Assembly: GCF_050003625.1 (NCBI RefSeq)
Contig: NC_134398.1
Location: 203,168,583-203,232,582 of the forward strand
Direction of reading: 5' to 3'
Source of the DNA: Haematobia irritans
Taxonomy: Eukaryota > Arthropoda > Insecta > Diptera > Muscidae
DNA: 64,000 nt
Part shown: positions 1-12,225 of the stretch, one piece after another
Layout of the letters: the number at the start of each line of letters is the position of its first letter
Numbering within the stretch: the stretch's first letter is position 1
The notes under the pieces: generated by a model
The model's database searches: none
Told to the model about the DNA's origin: nothing
What the model saw: only the letters and a program-made list of their open reading frames with translations
Program-made: the position numbers and the translations under genes

Positions 1-990
1 TTTATTTCTATAGAAAATTTTGTAATTTTTTTTCTATAGAAAATTTTCTCAAAATTTTATTTCAGATTTTATTTCTATGGAAAATTTTATCAAAATTTTA
101 TTTCTATACTAAATTTAATTTCTATAGAAAATTTGGCAAAATTTCATTCTATAAGAAATTTTGTCAAAATTTTATATATACAAGAAATTTTGTCAAAATT
201 TTATATCTACAAAAAATTTTGTCAAAATTTTATTTCTATAGAAAATTTTGTCAAAATTTTAGTTCTATAGAAAATTTTGTCAACATTTTAGTTCTATAGA
301 GAATCTTCTCAAAATTTTATGCCTATTGGAAATTTTGCCAAATTTCATTTCTATTGGAAATTTTGTCAAAATTTTATTTCTGTATAAAATTTTGTCAAAA
401 TTTTATTTCTGTATAAAATTTTGTCAATAATTTATTTCTATAGAAAATTTTGTCAAAATTTTCTTTCAAAATCAAAAAATGAAATTTTGATTTCTATGAA
501 AATTTTCTCAAAATCTTATTTCTATAGGAAATTTTCTCAAAATTTATTTTCTATAGGAAAATTTCTCAAAATTTTATTTCTATAGAAAATTTTGTCAACA
601 TTTTATTTCTGTAGAAAATTTTGTCAAAATCTTATTTATATAAAAAATTTTCGCAAAATTTTATTTCTATAGAAAATGTTGTCATAATTTTGTCACAATT
701 TGTCACAGGTTTAGTATTTGAGTATTGGAGATTTGGACAAAATTTAATTTCTACAGGAAATTTCTTTAAAACTTTATTTCTATAGAAAATTTTATCAAAA
801 TTTTATTTCTATGGAAAATTTCTCAAAATTTTATTTCTATAGAAAATTTTCTCAAAATTTTATTTCTGTAGAAAATTTTGTTAAAATGTTATTTCTCTAG
901 AAAATTTTCTCAAAATTTTATTTCTATAGAAAATTTTGTCAAAATTAAATTTCTATGGAAAATGTTGTCAAAATTTTAGTTCTACAGAAA
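1..990 (+). repeat. 30-bp repeat array R1 (forward, cut by window edge)
   Basis: This is a degenerate tandem array of a 30-bp unit. In two halves the unit reads TTTCTATAGAAA then ATTTTGTCAAAATTTTAT. The first half is a perfect 12-bp palindrome. The second contains ATTTTG-T-CAAAAT, an inverted repeat around a single base. Copies differ by a few substitutions (gtc to ctc, tat to gca). The left end of the array lies outside the window. Confidence 0.95.
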
Positions 991-1085
991 ATTTAAGTAC
1001 GTCTTAGTTGGAGAGGAATGCTTCGCAAAATCTACTAAAACATCAAGAATCCAATATACGAACTAGTAAAAAATCTACCATTTTT
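991..1085 (+). repeat. Unique tail of array R1
   Basis: Directly after the last 30-bp unit comes non-repeat sequence containing cttcgcaaaatctactaaaa, then an aagaatcc segment and aaaaatctaccatttttgg. Similar text ends the arrays near 14546 and 20366, so it appears to be a shared 3' end of one element family rather than random flank. Confidence 0.55.
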
Positions 1086-3171
1086 GGTATATATGCGTAG
1101 CACAAATGGGTCGTTTGCCTAGCATCCTTTGGGAGTATACCTACCTAATTGACGATATTCTATCGTCATATCAGGAAGAAGTCGTCCGATTTACTTGCCG
1201 TTTTATAGAACGTCCTCGGTCGTTGTCCGGGATAGAACCCATGATTTTTCGAATAGTAGGTCATTCTAATTATATACCAAGATGGGCACCACTATACACA
1301 AACCAATATTACCATGTTATATCAACCCCTGCCTAAGAACACTACCCTCGTTTTGCCCATAATTCAAGCCAACTGTTTTGGTTCTTCAATTTACTTTGCT
1401 TACCCCCAGAGTAGACATCCAATGATTTCTGAAAACCAATTTCCTAACTAAATGCTCCTAAACATTCAACGCCTCGTTGTCACCTCGGTTGAAACAACGC
1501 CTCCTCCGCCATGCACACAAAACCACACCAATTGTTATGTCTAACACCCATGGCAGTGATGACAACCTAAGGACACTAACTCATTGATGGGGGAGAGGAT
1601 GGAGATTCAATTTCGATAGAAGTAATTCCATTACTTTTTTGTCTACTTCCCACTTTAGGCCATAGAGGAGAGAACGAGGTGAGCCCCAACCAATAGAACG
1701 ACCCAGCACCGACCGAACGACAAATGGAATATAATGACAATTTGTGTGTTTGCTTTCGCATAGGTTCGTTGTGACGATGACGACCGCGATGGAAGTCTAG
1801 TGCAATACACATTAGGAGGTGGCAGCAGCTACGTTGTACATCTATGTTCCATATGTACGTACATACGTTCGACCACATGACGGGGTGATGATGATTGTGT
1901 TGTGTGCGGATCAAAGAACTAAGCACACAACGAACCAGCTGTGAAAAGCCAAAATCCAAAAAGAAAAAAACCAAACAAACAAAACGGAAAGAAAAAGCGC
2001 GAGCCCATACAGACACTAAGCAATCCGAAAATATGACACGAACTTTTAACAGAAAATTATGATTTCCTGTTACTAAAACACGATGCGTCACTTTGACTGA
2101 CGTAATTTAGACATATGTCAATCGTCGTTAGCGTCGTTCCAGCACTATTTAAATGGTCCGCTCACCATAGCAATGCTGTACAAATCAACGTGTGCTGTCA
2201 CCATGCCTGATTCTATGGAAAAAGAAATGTTCCTTTATTTACTGTTTCCTTACCACACAAGGGGAAAAAGTCAAATGCTTCTCCCAAAGGCAGCATGCTA
2301 AACAAATCCTCCCTATATCAATTTCATATCATCCATCACCACCACCTGTTTGTAGGGAAGGAATAGCATACAAAAGCAAGAAAATCCTTTGTTCGAAGTG
2401 TTGGCAACACTTGACATTTGACAGCATGAACCACCACACATATGCAAGAGCTTCACCTCTATCTTTAAACGAGTACACTCTCTGGTTTGATTTTATTTTC
2501 CCGCCTTGCACATTGGTACTTTCTAAATTTCATCAACTCTTAATGCTTGACGTTACGATAACAGCACAAATGTGACGCTCTCTTTGTCTATTCTGCTGTT
2601 AACTCTGTCGCTTGACAGCAAACATGTGACTGATGGATGGATGGACTGATACAACCCCGATGTCGTCACTGTCATGCCAACGTCTAAACGAACAAGTGCT
2701 CAGAATTTTCAGTTGGGCAAAATGGCACAATGCGTTGTGTTGGGAATTGGTTTGCGATTGCGATTGTAGTCGTATGTAGGTACGGGTTTCCATTGTTGTT
2801 GCCAGTACTTATTTGACATTTTCTCAACACCTATGGTGTGCCGTTATTTGTTATTGTTTGGATGTTCGTTGATTGTCTCATTGGTTGAGTGGTATCTTTA
2901 CTATCAGTAGCACACACAATAGCTGATATATACACACGTATTTATACATAAGAACATGAAATCAAATATAGGCCTCATGGATTTGGGTTTGAATAAGAGA
3001 ATGAATGGCGAAAGCTACCAGTAATTTTCCTTCCCTCCCCATTTCAGCACGGAATGAGCTAATGCAATTGTAAATTGTGAACGGTTTCTGATTATTCATT
3101 GTGAATTCGGAAGTTTATCAATATAGTAGAACCAATATTTCAATCACATTTTAGGCATCTCAGCGTCCCTT
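1086..3171. other. Unassigned higher-GC sequence
   Basis: About 2 kb of non-repetitive sequence, clearly less AT-rich than its surroundings. Open frames at 1106-1336 (76 codons from an ATG), 2192-2575 (+) and 1576-2091 (-) match no family I recognise and have no clear splice context. Some may be exons or regulatory DNA of an unseen gene, but nothing in the sequence proves it. Confidence 0.4.
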
Positions 3172-3220
3172 AAGTAAGTTCGAAACAGCTGAAACGATTT
3201 ACTTAAAATTTTCCATAGAA
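3172..3220. repeat. Fragment of dispersed repeat bordering array R2
   Basis: The text cagctgaaacgatttactt here resembles ggctgaaccgatttacttg at about 43443. In both places it sits at the edge of a 30-bp array. It is probably the left remnant of the dispersed repeat that continues at 7456 beyond the array. Confidence 0.45.
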
Positions 3221-6200
3221 CCACAATTTTAGAAAACTATAGAAATAAAATTTTCAGAAAATTTTCTATAGAAATAGACGCTTGACAAAATTTTCAATAG
3301 AAATAAAATTTTGAGAATATTTTCTATAGATATAAAATTTTGAGAAAATTTTCTATAGAAATAAAATTTTGACAAAATTTTCTATAGAAATAAAATTTTG
3401 AGAAAATTTTCTATAGAAATAATATTTTGACAAAATTTTCTATAGAAAAAAAATTTTGACAAAATTTTCTATAGAAATAAAATTTTGACAAAATTTTCTA
3501 TAGAAATAAAATTTTGACAAAATTTTCTATAGAAATAAAATTTTGACAAAATTTTCTATAGAAATAAAATTTTGACAAAATTTTCTATAGAAATAAAATT
3601 TTGGCAAAATTTTCTATAAAAATAAAATTTCGAGAAAATTTTCTGTAGAAATAAAATTTTGAGAAAATTTTCTATAGGAATAAAATTTTGACAAATTTTC
3701 TATAGAAATAGACTTTTGCCAAATTTTCTATAGAAATAAAATTTTGATCAAATGTTCTATAGAAATAAAATTTTGACAAAATTTTCTATAGAAATAAAAT
3801 TTTTTGAAAATTTTCTATAGAAATAACATTTTGAGAAAATTTTCTATAGAAATAAAATTTTGAGAAAATTTTCTATAAAATAGTTTTTGACAAAATTTTC
3901 TATAGAAGTAAAATTTTGACAAAATTTTCTATAGAAATAAAAGTTTCGATAGAAATACAATTTTCGATAGAAATAAAATTTTGAGAAAATTTTCTAAAGA
4001 AATCATATTTTTAACACAATTTTCTATAGAAATAAAATTTTGACAAAATATTCGATAGAAATAAAATTTTGACAAAATGTTCTAAAGAAATAAAATTTTG
4101 ACAAAATTTTCTATAGAAATAAAATTTTGACAAAATTTTCTATAGAAATAAAATTTTGACAAAATTTTCTATAGGAATAAAATTTTGAGAAAATTTTCTG
4201 TAGAAATAAAATTTTGAGAAAATTTTCTATAGGAATAAAATTTTGACAAATTTTCTATAGAAATAGACTTTTGCCAAATTTTCTATAGAAATAAATTTTG
4301 ATAAAATGTTCTATAGAAATAAAATTTTGACAAAATTTTCTATAGAAATAAACTTTTGAGGAAATTTTCTATAGAAATAAAATTTTGACAAAATTTTCTA
4401 TAGAAATAAAAATTGTGACAAAATTTTCTATAGAAATAAAATTTTAACAGAATTTGCAATAGAAATAAAATTTTGACAAAATTTCCAATAGAAATAAAAT
4501 TTTGACACAATTTTCTATAGAAATAAAATTTTGACAAAATTTTCTATAGAAAAAAATTTTGACAAAATTTTCAATAGAAATAAAATTTTCACAAAATTTT
4601 CTATAGAAATAAAATTTAAACAAAATTTTCTATAAAAATAAAATTTGGAGAAAATTTTCTGTAGAAATAAAATTTTTAGAAAATTTTCTATAGAAATAAA
4701 ATTTTGAGAAAATTTTCTATAGAAATAAAATTTTGACAAAATTTTCTATAGAAATAAAATTTTGAGAAAATTTTCTATAGAAATAAAATTTTGAGAAAAT
4801 TTTTTATAGAAATAACATTTTTAGAAAATTTTCTATAGAAATAAAATTTTTGAGAAACTTTTCTATAGAAATAAAATTTTGATAAAATGTTCTATAGAAA
4901 TAAAATTTTGACAAGATTTTCTATAGAAATAAAATTTTGACAAAATTTTCTATAGAAATAAAATTGTGACAAAATTTTCTATAGAAATAAAATTTTGACA
5001 AAATTTTCTATAAGAATAAAATTTCGAGAAAATGTTCTGTAGAAATAAAATTATGAGAAAATTTCCTATAGGAATAAAATTTGGACAAATTATAGAAATA
5101 AAATTTTGATAAAATGCTCTATAGAAAAAAAATTGAGAAAATTTTCTATAGAAATAAAATTTTGACAAAATTTTCTATAGAAATAAAATTTTGAGAAAAT
5201 TTTCTATAGAAATAATATTTTGACAAAATTTTCTATAGAAAAAAAATTTTGACAAAATTTTCTATAGAAATAAAATTTTGACAAAATTTTCTATAGAAAT
5301 AAAATTTTGACAAAATTTTCTATAGAAATAAAATTTTGACAAAATTTTCTATAGAAATAAAATTTTGACAAAATTTTCTATAGAAATAAAATTTTGGCAA
5401 AATTTTCTATAAAAATAAAATTTCGAGAAAATTTTCTGTAGAAATAAAATTTTGAGAAAATTTTCTATAGGAATAAAATTTTGACAAATTTTCTATAGAA
5501 ATAGACTTTTGCCAAATTTTCTATAGAAATAAAATTTTGATCAAATGTTCTATAGAAATAAAATTTTGACAAAATTTTCTATAGAAATAAAATTTTTTGA
5601 AAATTTTCTATAGAAATAACATTTTGAGAAAATTTTCTATAGAAATAAAATTTTGAGAAAATTTTCTATAAAATAGTTTTTGACAAAATTTTCTATAGAA
5701 GTAAAATTTTGACAAAATTTTCTATAGAAATAAAAGTTTCGATAGAAATACAATTTTCGATAGAAATAAAATTTTGAGAAAATTTTCTAAAGAAATCATA
5801 TTTTTAACAAAATTTTCTATAGAAATAAAATTTTGACAAAATATTCGATAGAAATAAAATTTTGACAAAATGTTCTAAAGAAATAAAATTTTGACAAAAT
5901 TTTCTATAGAAATAAAATTTTGACAAAATTTTCTATAGAAATAAAATTTTGACAAAATTTTCTATAGGAATAAAATTTTGAGAAAATTTTCTGTAGAAAT
6001 AAAATTTTGAGAAAATTTTCTATAGGAATAAAATTTTGACAAATTTTCTATAGAAATAGACTTTTGCCAAATTTTCTATAGAAATAAAATTTTGATAAAA
6101 TGTTCTATAGAAATAAAATTTTGACAAAATTTTCTATAGAAATAAAATTTTGAGGAAATTTTCTATAGAAATAAAATTTTGACAAAATTTTCTATAGAAA

Positions 6201-7455
6201 TAAAATTGTGACAAAATTTTCTATAGAAATAAAATTTTAACAGAATTTGCAATAGAAATAAAATTTTGACAAAATTTCCAATAGAAATAAAATTTTGACA
6301 CAATTTTCTATAGAAATAAAATTTTGACAAAATTTTCTATAGAAATAAAATTTTGACAAAATTTTCAATAGAAATAAAATTTTCACAAAATTTTCTATAG
6401 AAATAAAATTTAAACAAAATTTTCTATAAAAATAAAATTTTGAGAAAATTTTCTATAAAAATAAAATTTTGAGAAAATTTTCTGTAGAAATAAAATTTTT
6501 AGAAAATTTTCTATAGAAATAAAATTTTGAGAAAATTTTCTATAGAAATAAAATTTTGACAAAATTTTCTATAGAAATAAAATTTTGAGAAAATTTTCTA
6601 TAGAAATAAAATTTTGAGAAAATTTTTTATAGAAATAAATTTTTGAGAAACTTTTCTATAGAAATAAAATTTTGATAAAATGTTCTATAGAAATAAAATT
6701 TTGACAAAATTTTCTATAGAAATAAAATTTTGACAAAATTTTCTATAGAAATAAAATTGTGACAAAATTTTCTATAGAAATAAAATTTTGACAAAATTTT
6801 CTATAAAAATAAAATTTCGAGAAATGTTCTGTAGAAATAAAATTATGAGAAAATTTCCTATAGGAATAAAATTTGGACAAATTATAGAAATAAAATTTTG
6901 ATAAAATGCTCTATAGAAAAAAAAAATTGAGAAAATTTTCTATAGAAATAAAATTTTGACAAAATTTTCTATAGAAATAAAAGCTTCGATAGAAATACAA
7001 TTTTCGATAGAAATAAAATTTTGAGAAAATTTTCTAAAGAAATAATATTTTGACAAATTTTTCTATAGATATAAAATTTGGACAAAATTTTTTTTATAGA
7101 AATAAAACCTTGACAAAATTTTCTATAGAAATAAATTTTTGACAAAAGTTTCTATAGAAATAAAATTTTGACAAAATTTTCTATAGAAATAAAATTTTGG
7201 CAAAATTTTCTATAAAAATAAAATTTCGAGTAAATGTTCTGTAGAAATAAAATTTTGAGAAAATTTTCTATAGAAATAAAATTTTGAGAAAATTTTCTAT
7301 AGATATAAAATTTTGACAAAATTTTCTATAGAAATAAAATTTTGACAAAATTTTCTATAGAAATAAAATTTTGACAAAATGTTCTATAGAAATAAAATTT
7401 TAACAAAATTGTCTATAGAATTAAAATTTTGACAAAATTTTCTATAGAAAAAGAG
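3208..7455 (-). repeat. 30-bp repeat array R2 (reverse), 4.2 kb
   Basis: The same 30-bp unit as R1 but in reverse orientation (gaaataaaattttgacaaaattttctata). A block starting about 3412 is repeated about 1,793 bp downstream with nearly all its private variants kept: the ttttggcaaa unit at 3599 and 5392, aagtttcgat at 3941 and 5734, cagaatttgc at 4449 and 6241. The array therefore grew recently by a large tandem duplication. Confidence 0.95.
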
Positions 7456-7875
7456 TTTCTGAGAAGGTTGTGTGTGGTCTCTAGACAGAAATCCGCTACG
7501 TCATGTTTAGATATTTAAGGGGAAGGGGACGTTGCTTTTAAAAGAAGAGAGGAAAATCTAATTGACTTTTAATTTTCAGGAAACGTGGAAAGAAGGTGTA
7601 CATAAATTTTCGATATCTGGAATCTGAAAAATCTAAACTTCTTCGATTTACTTGAAATTTGTAGGGAACCCGAGGGGGTTTATGAAGTGAATATGGACCA
7701 CATGATTTTTCGCATTTCAAACTATACATATGTGTGTATGTCAAATTATTGAAATAAATTTTTATAGAAAAAAGGAATAAACGAAAGTTTTGAGGAACAT
7801 AGGGATACGAAAATAACTTAAAATAGCTCTTCAGTAACCTACATCCCGGCTTTACTGGCTCTGGGTCAACCAAGT
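7456..7875. repeat. Dispersed repeat adjoining array R2
   Basis: Sequence of moderate complexity with a cttcgatttacttgaaattt segment followed by gtagggaacccgaggggg. It resembles the element at 43375-43800, which has the same order (atttacttgaaa then gtaggggg). Class unknown. An open frame at 7538-7873 (-) inside it shows no recognisable domain. Confidence 0.4.
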
Positions 7876-8031
7876 TTCTCTTTTCTTTGCCGATTCCTAT
7901 TTTAAGAGGACTTTAAGAGGATGAGGACATACAAAATTGTGTTTTCTTTTAATTTCTAGATTTCCAAAAAAAAAAAAAAAACTTTTTCCACAGTCGACAA
8001 GTGATCCTACACTTGTCGTCATCATCAAGGG

Positions 8032-8357
8032 TCATTGAAGGTTATATTGCAACATCTCTTCAAATTTCTTCTGAAAATATAAACAAACAAAAAACCGATT
8101 TTTATCTTCTAATTTATGGGGTGTCACGATTCCATGACAGTGTTGCAGGCGTCCCTTTTTTGTTGCTCTTAATAAGCCAACAAGACCTCTCATATATGGA
8201 TGAGCATGCAAGATATCTTTATCTCTACCTTTAAGCAACAAATTGTGGTACATGAAGTGAAAACGAGCATCTTCCATGTTATCAAATTTTCCCCCCAAAG
8301 CATTGGCGGTTGCATTTAAATAAAATCTGCCATGGCCATACAAAGAAAATTTCTCTA
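8032..8357 (-). CDS. Unrecognised open frame, possible exon
   Basis: An open reading frame of about 105 codons with ordinary, non-periodic amino-acid composition. It includes the stretch FHFMYHNLLLKGRDKDILHA. It lacks an in-frame ATG at its 5' edge; the first internal ATG is at 8277. A ggttag acceptor-like site lies at its upstream border, so it could be an internal exon or a decayed gene fragment. I do not recognise the family. Unlike most frames here it is not a by-product of tandem repeats. Confidence that it is translated is low. Confidence 0.22.
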
Positions 8358-8481
8358 ACCAGTATCACTCAGTATATTTCCTTCACTCCAAGCAAAATAA
8401 GCGAATTTCAAATTCCCCTACAAATACAAAACAAATATGGAAGCGAGTGGAATTTGTTAAACCAAAAACCAAATCTTTTAT

Positions 8482-8590
8482 TTACGAGGGGATGGACCAG
8501 TATTGCCACTTTGAGGATATTGCTAGATTTCCAATTTTTCCAAAATAATTGTTTTTGGTAGCCAAAGTATTTACCGCGTCACCCTCGTAT
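8482..8590. mobile_element. Possible short MITE
   Basis: A segment of about 110 bp begins with tacgagggg and ends with ccctcgta. This gives an 8-bp inverted terminal match (TACGAGGG) of the kind seen in mariner-derived MITEs. No convincing target duplication is visible, so this is tentative. Confidence 0.28.
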
Positions 8591-9660
8591 GCTACAGAAC
8601 TCACATAATGAAAGTCAAGTCGAATGATCGCCCTCTTGCATGATTTCCTCCAAGGATTTCACTTTCATGATTCACTCATACAATTTTTATTGACTTTCCT
8701 CAATTTTTTTTATTTACATCCCAAATTTCATTTGATATTCCTCAATTCGAACTTTTAACTATTATTCTATCATATAAAATTCTATTTATGGGAGTTTAAA
8801 ATACCTAATCTCGTAATTACTCCTAAAGATCACTCGACAACCCTGAAAAATAGAGCCTCTTATAAGCAATTTATTGTACAAAAAATAAAGCAAACAATAC
8901 CTCCGACCAGCAACAACGGGTTGAATGAGTAAAAAAAAGCAAAACAAAACAAACAGATATTCCCTCTTTGGGTCAAATCTGCATTTTCCTGTAGGTTCCC
9001 CTATAACATAAACAAGCAACAACATAATTTCACTCCCTCCATGAGTGGAAATGAAACAAAATACAAAGGAAATACAACAAAAATGTTGAGCAGGTCCCTC
9101 TATTCGATATTTGAGAATAGGCGCCCAGTTTCTCGACGAAAGAAACCTCAGAGCAATTTGTTTTTCTCCAACCACATTGGCAGTGTTGAATGACAAACAC
9201 ACATCGAGAGGGCCCCTACAAAAATTAACAACAACAACAACAAGAACAAAGCAACTAATGGCAATAGACGCAAGCAGGCAGGCAGGCAGGCATTGGCACT
9301 TTACTCACTCATCTACACACATTGAATTGTTTGGGGGCATACATATACTTGAAGATAATAATAACAACATTGAGTTGGAGCTCTTTATACAAACAATGCT
9401 GCTACTGCTGCTCCACAATGGTGAAAAATATTTGGGGGGAAGAAGAGAGAGAGACTAGCTTAACACATACTTTGTTCTCCTCGTTGTGATGTTTATACTC
9501 TTTGTTTCATGGGGAGCGAGTGTATATGTGCTTTTTTACATTTTTATATGGTAGAGCTCCAACAAAGAGCAATGAGGGGAAGGTCATGAAGGAGAAGACT
9601 GCATAATTCACTTGTAAATACACCGATAGGTTGCATTTGCACCAAACACTTGGCAAGTAC

Positions 9661-10265
9661 AAAGTTATACGAGGGCTGGAATAAATGAATTTGTTTTTGG
9701 AAACTTTTATTAATAATAGTAAACAACTTACTAATTATTTAATAATAAATTACAACATTTAAACCTGGAAAGCCATTTTTATCTTTTTGTACACTAACGT
9801 CATCTTTCGTCAGTTTTACTAGCGCTTATATCAAAACGCTATATTATGCATCGCGAGCAAAAATGTTAATTAAAATTGAGTTTATTTTTTATTCAATTTA
9901 TTATATAATTATATTAATTAGTATAAAACACAAATTCATAAAACGATTGAATTAGTATAACTTCAATTTATTATTTCCCAATCGGCCAAAAATCCATTTT
10001 ATATCAAAAATGAAATAACACGTTGTCATTTTTCCAAATGTTCATATATAAGTAAAATTAAATTAATTTGAAATGAATCGCAAATAAGTAAACAATAATT
10101 AAAACATATTTAATTAAACGTTATGAACTAAATTAACACAGGTTAAATTAAAATTAAAAAAATAATAAATTATTTTTTTTTATTATTAATAAATTCAATT
10201 AAAATAAACCAAACTAAAAGTCAGTATTAAATAATAATTGTTTATATTGAAATAAATTAAAATAT
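9661..10265. other. AT-rich non-coding sequence
   Basis: Mostly aatta/ttaat text with no open frame worth noting. The start (tacgagggctgg near 9670) resembles a mariner-type terminus, but I find no partner end. Confidence 0.4.
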
Positions 10266-10825
10266 CCCAGCAAAAAAGCGTCGCCAAAAAAGTAATGAAA
10301 ATGTTCTTTTTGGATCAGGAAATGGTGCAAAATTGACGCAGAAGCGATGAATTTAACATGGGCTTTTCATAGGACGGAAGTCCTCCATTTCAATAGCCGT
10401 TGCACTGAGTTTCCAATACTTCTTTAGGTGTGATCCGAATTCAATGGTTTGGATGTAAATTTAAAAATTCTGTGATATTTTTTCAAATAAATTTTTTTTT
10501 TTTAATTTTTAATGGAATCTAACGCTTGTCGGAAACGTTTGACCTCAGATATTTTCAAAGATTCACAATTTTTTCAGATTGGATTTAGCATTTTTTTTTC
10601 GACAAAATTTAAATGATTTGAACCATTTTATGAATCTTACTCTGTTTTTAACCTATTTGAAACAAAAAAAGTTAAAATTACCCATTAAAAGTATGAAAAA
10701 ACCAAGATATAAAAAAAAATAACTTCCTGGGTAGTTAAAATAAAAAAAAAATCATTGGGAGTGCATCTTCTGGAAGTGCTTTTAAGGTTGTGCCTTTGGG
10801 AGAACTTCCACATTTTTTTGCTTAT
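10266..10825. mobile_element. Partial copy of CCCAGCA-ended foldback element
   Basis: Begins cccagcaaaaaagcg and then matches the right half of the foldback at 17468-18479 in order: tgacgcagaagcgatgaatt, cataggacggaagtcctcc, acgcttgtcggaaacgtttg, cttcctgggtagttaaaat, and gaacttccac before a T-run. The left arm is missing apart from its tip. It is probably a deleted, non-autonomous copy. The right end has decayed (ttttgctt instead of ttttgctgggat). Confidence 0.7.
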
Positions 10826-10898
10826 TTTAAACGAATTCAAAGTTTTTAATTAAATTAAATTAAATATTCATTTCACAAATATCAAATTAATTGTAGTT

Positions 10899-10975
10899 TA
10901 TTAAATTTAATTTATAATAAATGTATTAAATTTAATTTATAATAAATGTATTAAATTTAATTTAATTAAATTCAA
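10899..10975. repeat. 25-bp AT-rich tandem repeat, about 3 copies
   Basis: The unit ttaaatttaatttataataa plus atgta starts at 10901, 10926 and 10951, an exact 25-bp period. It lies in AT-only flanking DNA. Confidence 0.8.
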
Positions 10976-11113
10976 TAAAATATACTTTTAATTCGCAAAG
11001 AGGCGAAGGAAACTGTAATAAGCAATATAGCTTGAAATAAAGCATAATCTTTGGAAATGTTCTACAGAACTTCCATTAACAATGGTGATATCTCAAAAAA
11101 CACATGATCTTCG

Positions 11114-11138
<25 letters not shown>
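11114..11138. repeat. (CT)n microsatellite
   Basis: About twelve uninterrupted CT dinucleotides, followed by a short ACACAC run. Confidence 0.95.
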
Positions 11139-11144
<6 letters not shown>

Positions 11145-11197
11145 GGTTACTCTACAAAACCAAACAACAGTAAAGAAATGCAATACAAGCGGGTGTG

Positions 11198-12059
11198 CAG
11201 TGTTGCCAGTATTTTCCGGGCTCTAGTCCCCAAAATGGATCGCTTTTATCCCCAAAAATCCCCAATTAAATTTAAAATTCCCCATAAAAATCCCCAAGAA
11301 ATTTTTGGCAAGTTTTTTTTTTTTTTTAAAAAGTAAACGAATAGACTCCTCTGTATAAAATCCGTAAAAAATTATAGAAAAAAATTGTTTAAATAAAATA
11401 AAAATGTGCAATTTATTATACCAGTTTGCGAGTTACAAAAAGACGAAGCTTTCAAAACACAAAACCAGTAGACGGGTGCTCAAAATATCATTCGATACCA
11501 GCTCCCATCAGAGTTATGTTAATTATTGGTATGAAGAGTCATCGAGTCATCTTATGCAAATCCTCTTCGGTAAACATATAGTCAAGAAATAAAATTGACT
11601 TATCGATCAAAATGTGTTGCGTTCCCGATATGAACTCTACCCTATATGTACGGGATATGGGGTATATTTTCAAAATTAGAGATGTACGCAGATGAGTCCT
11701 TACGGAATAATTTCACAATAGTAAAAAATTTCTTAGGAAAAAGAGTAAATTGTAAAGAAGCTCTTGGGACACCCAAATAAATTCCGTGGACTAAAGAGGA
11801 AAGCTTTTTTTATATTTTTGAGAATCTCTGTACTTCTTTAAGCCGTTTGTTAAGCATGTAGAAGTAAAGAATTTCATATATACCATAGTTCTCACTCTGA
11901 TAATTATACTAAACAGATTTCGAAAATTACCCACAAAAATCCCCAAATTTGTGGAAATTCCACACCAAATCTCCAAGTCCTCAACTCAAACATTTTTTGT
12001 CCCCATCCACCAAAAAATATTCCCAATTCGGGGAGAAATCCCCAATACTGGCAACACTG
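11198..12059. mobile_element. hAT-like non-autonomous element (MITE), 862 bp
   Basis: Both ends carry the inverted terminal repeat CAGTGTTGCCAGTATT. The flanks are cgggtgtg on the left and ggggtgtg on the right, an 8-bp target duplication with one mismatch. CAGTGTTGCC ends and 8-bp duplications are typical of hAT-derived MITEs in insects. Subterminal regions contain repeated ccccaaaaatcccc motifs, possible transposase-binding sites. There is no transposase; open frames inside are short and unrecognised. Confidence 0.75.
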
Positions 12060-12225
12060 GGGGTGTGTATAGTAAATATCTATTGAGGCCAGGGATGATA
12101 AATGATGTTGACGAAAAAGTACTAAAAATATACTTTTCGAAGCCAAAAGGTGCTAAAATTACATAATCAAATTTATATATTATAAATATATAAATCTAGG
12201 CCTATTTGGAGAATTTGTTTTTTTT

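Larger units (their letters stand above)
7876..9660. other. Unassigned, mostly unique sequence
   Basis: No gene can be supported except possibly the open frame at 8032-8357 listed separately. There are short runs of A, CAA and CAGG repeats (for example near 9228 and 9281). Open frames at 8786-9202 (-) and 9111-9458 (+) overlap on opposite strands and match nothing I recognise. Confidence 0.4.

Noticed and set aside
1576..2091. 171-codon minus-strand frame
   Set aside because: No recognisable domain, low-complexity residues, no splice or promoter context, and alternative start codon; not enough to call a gene.
1..7455. CRISPR-like array
   Set aside because: Repeats are contiguous without unique spacers, in a genome with spliced genes and eukaryotic transposons.
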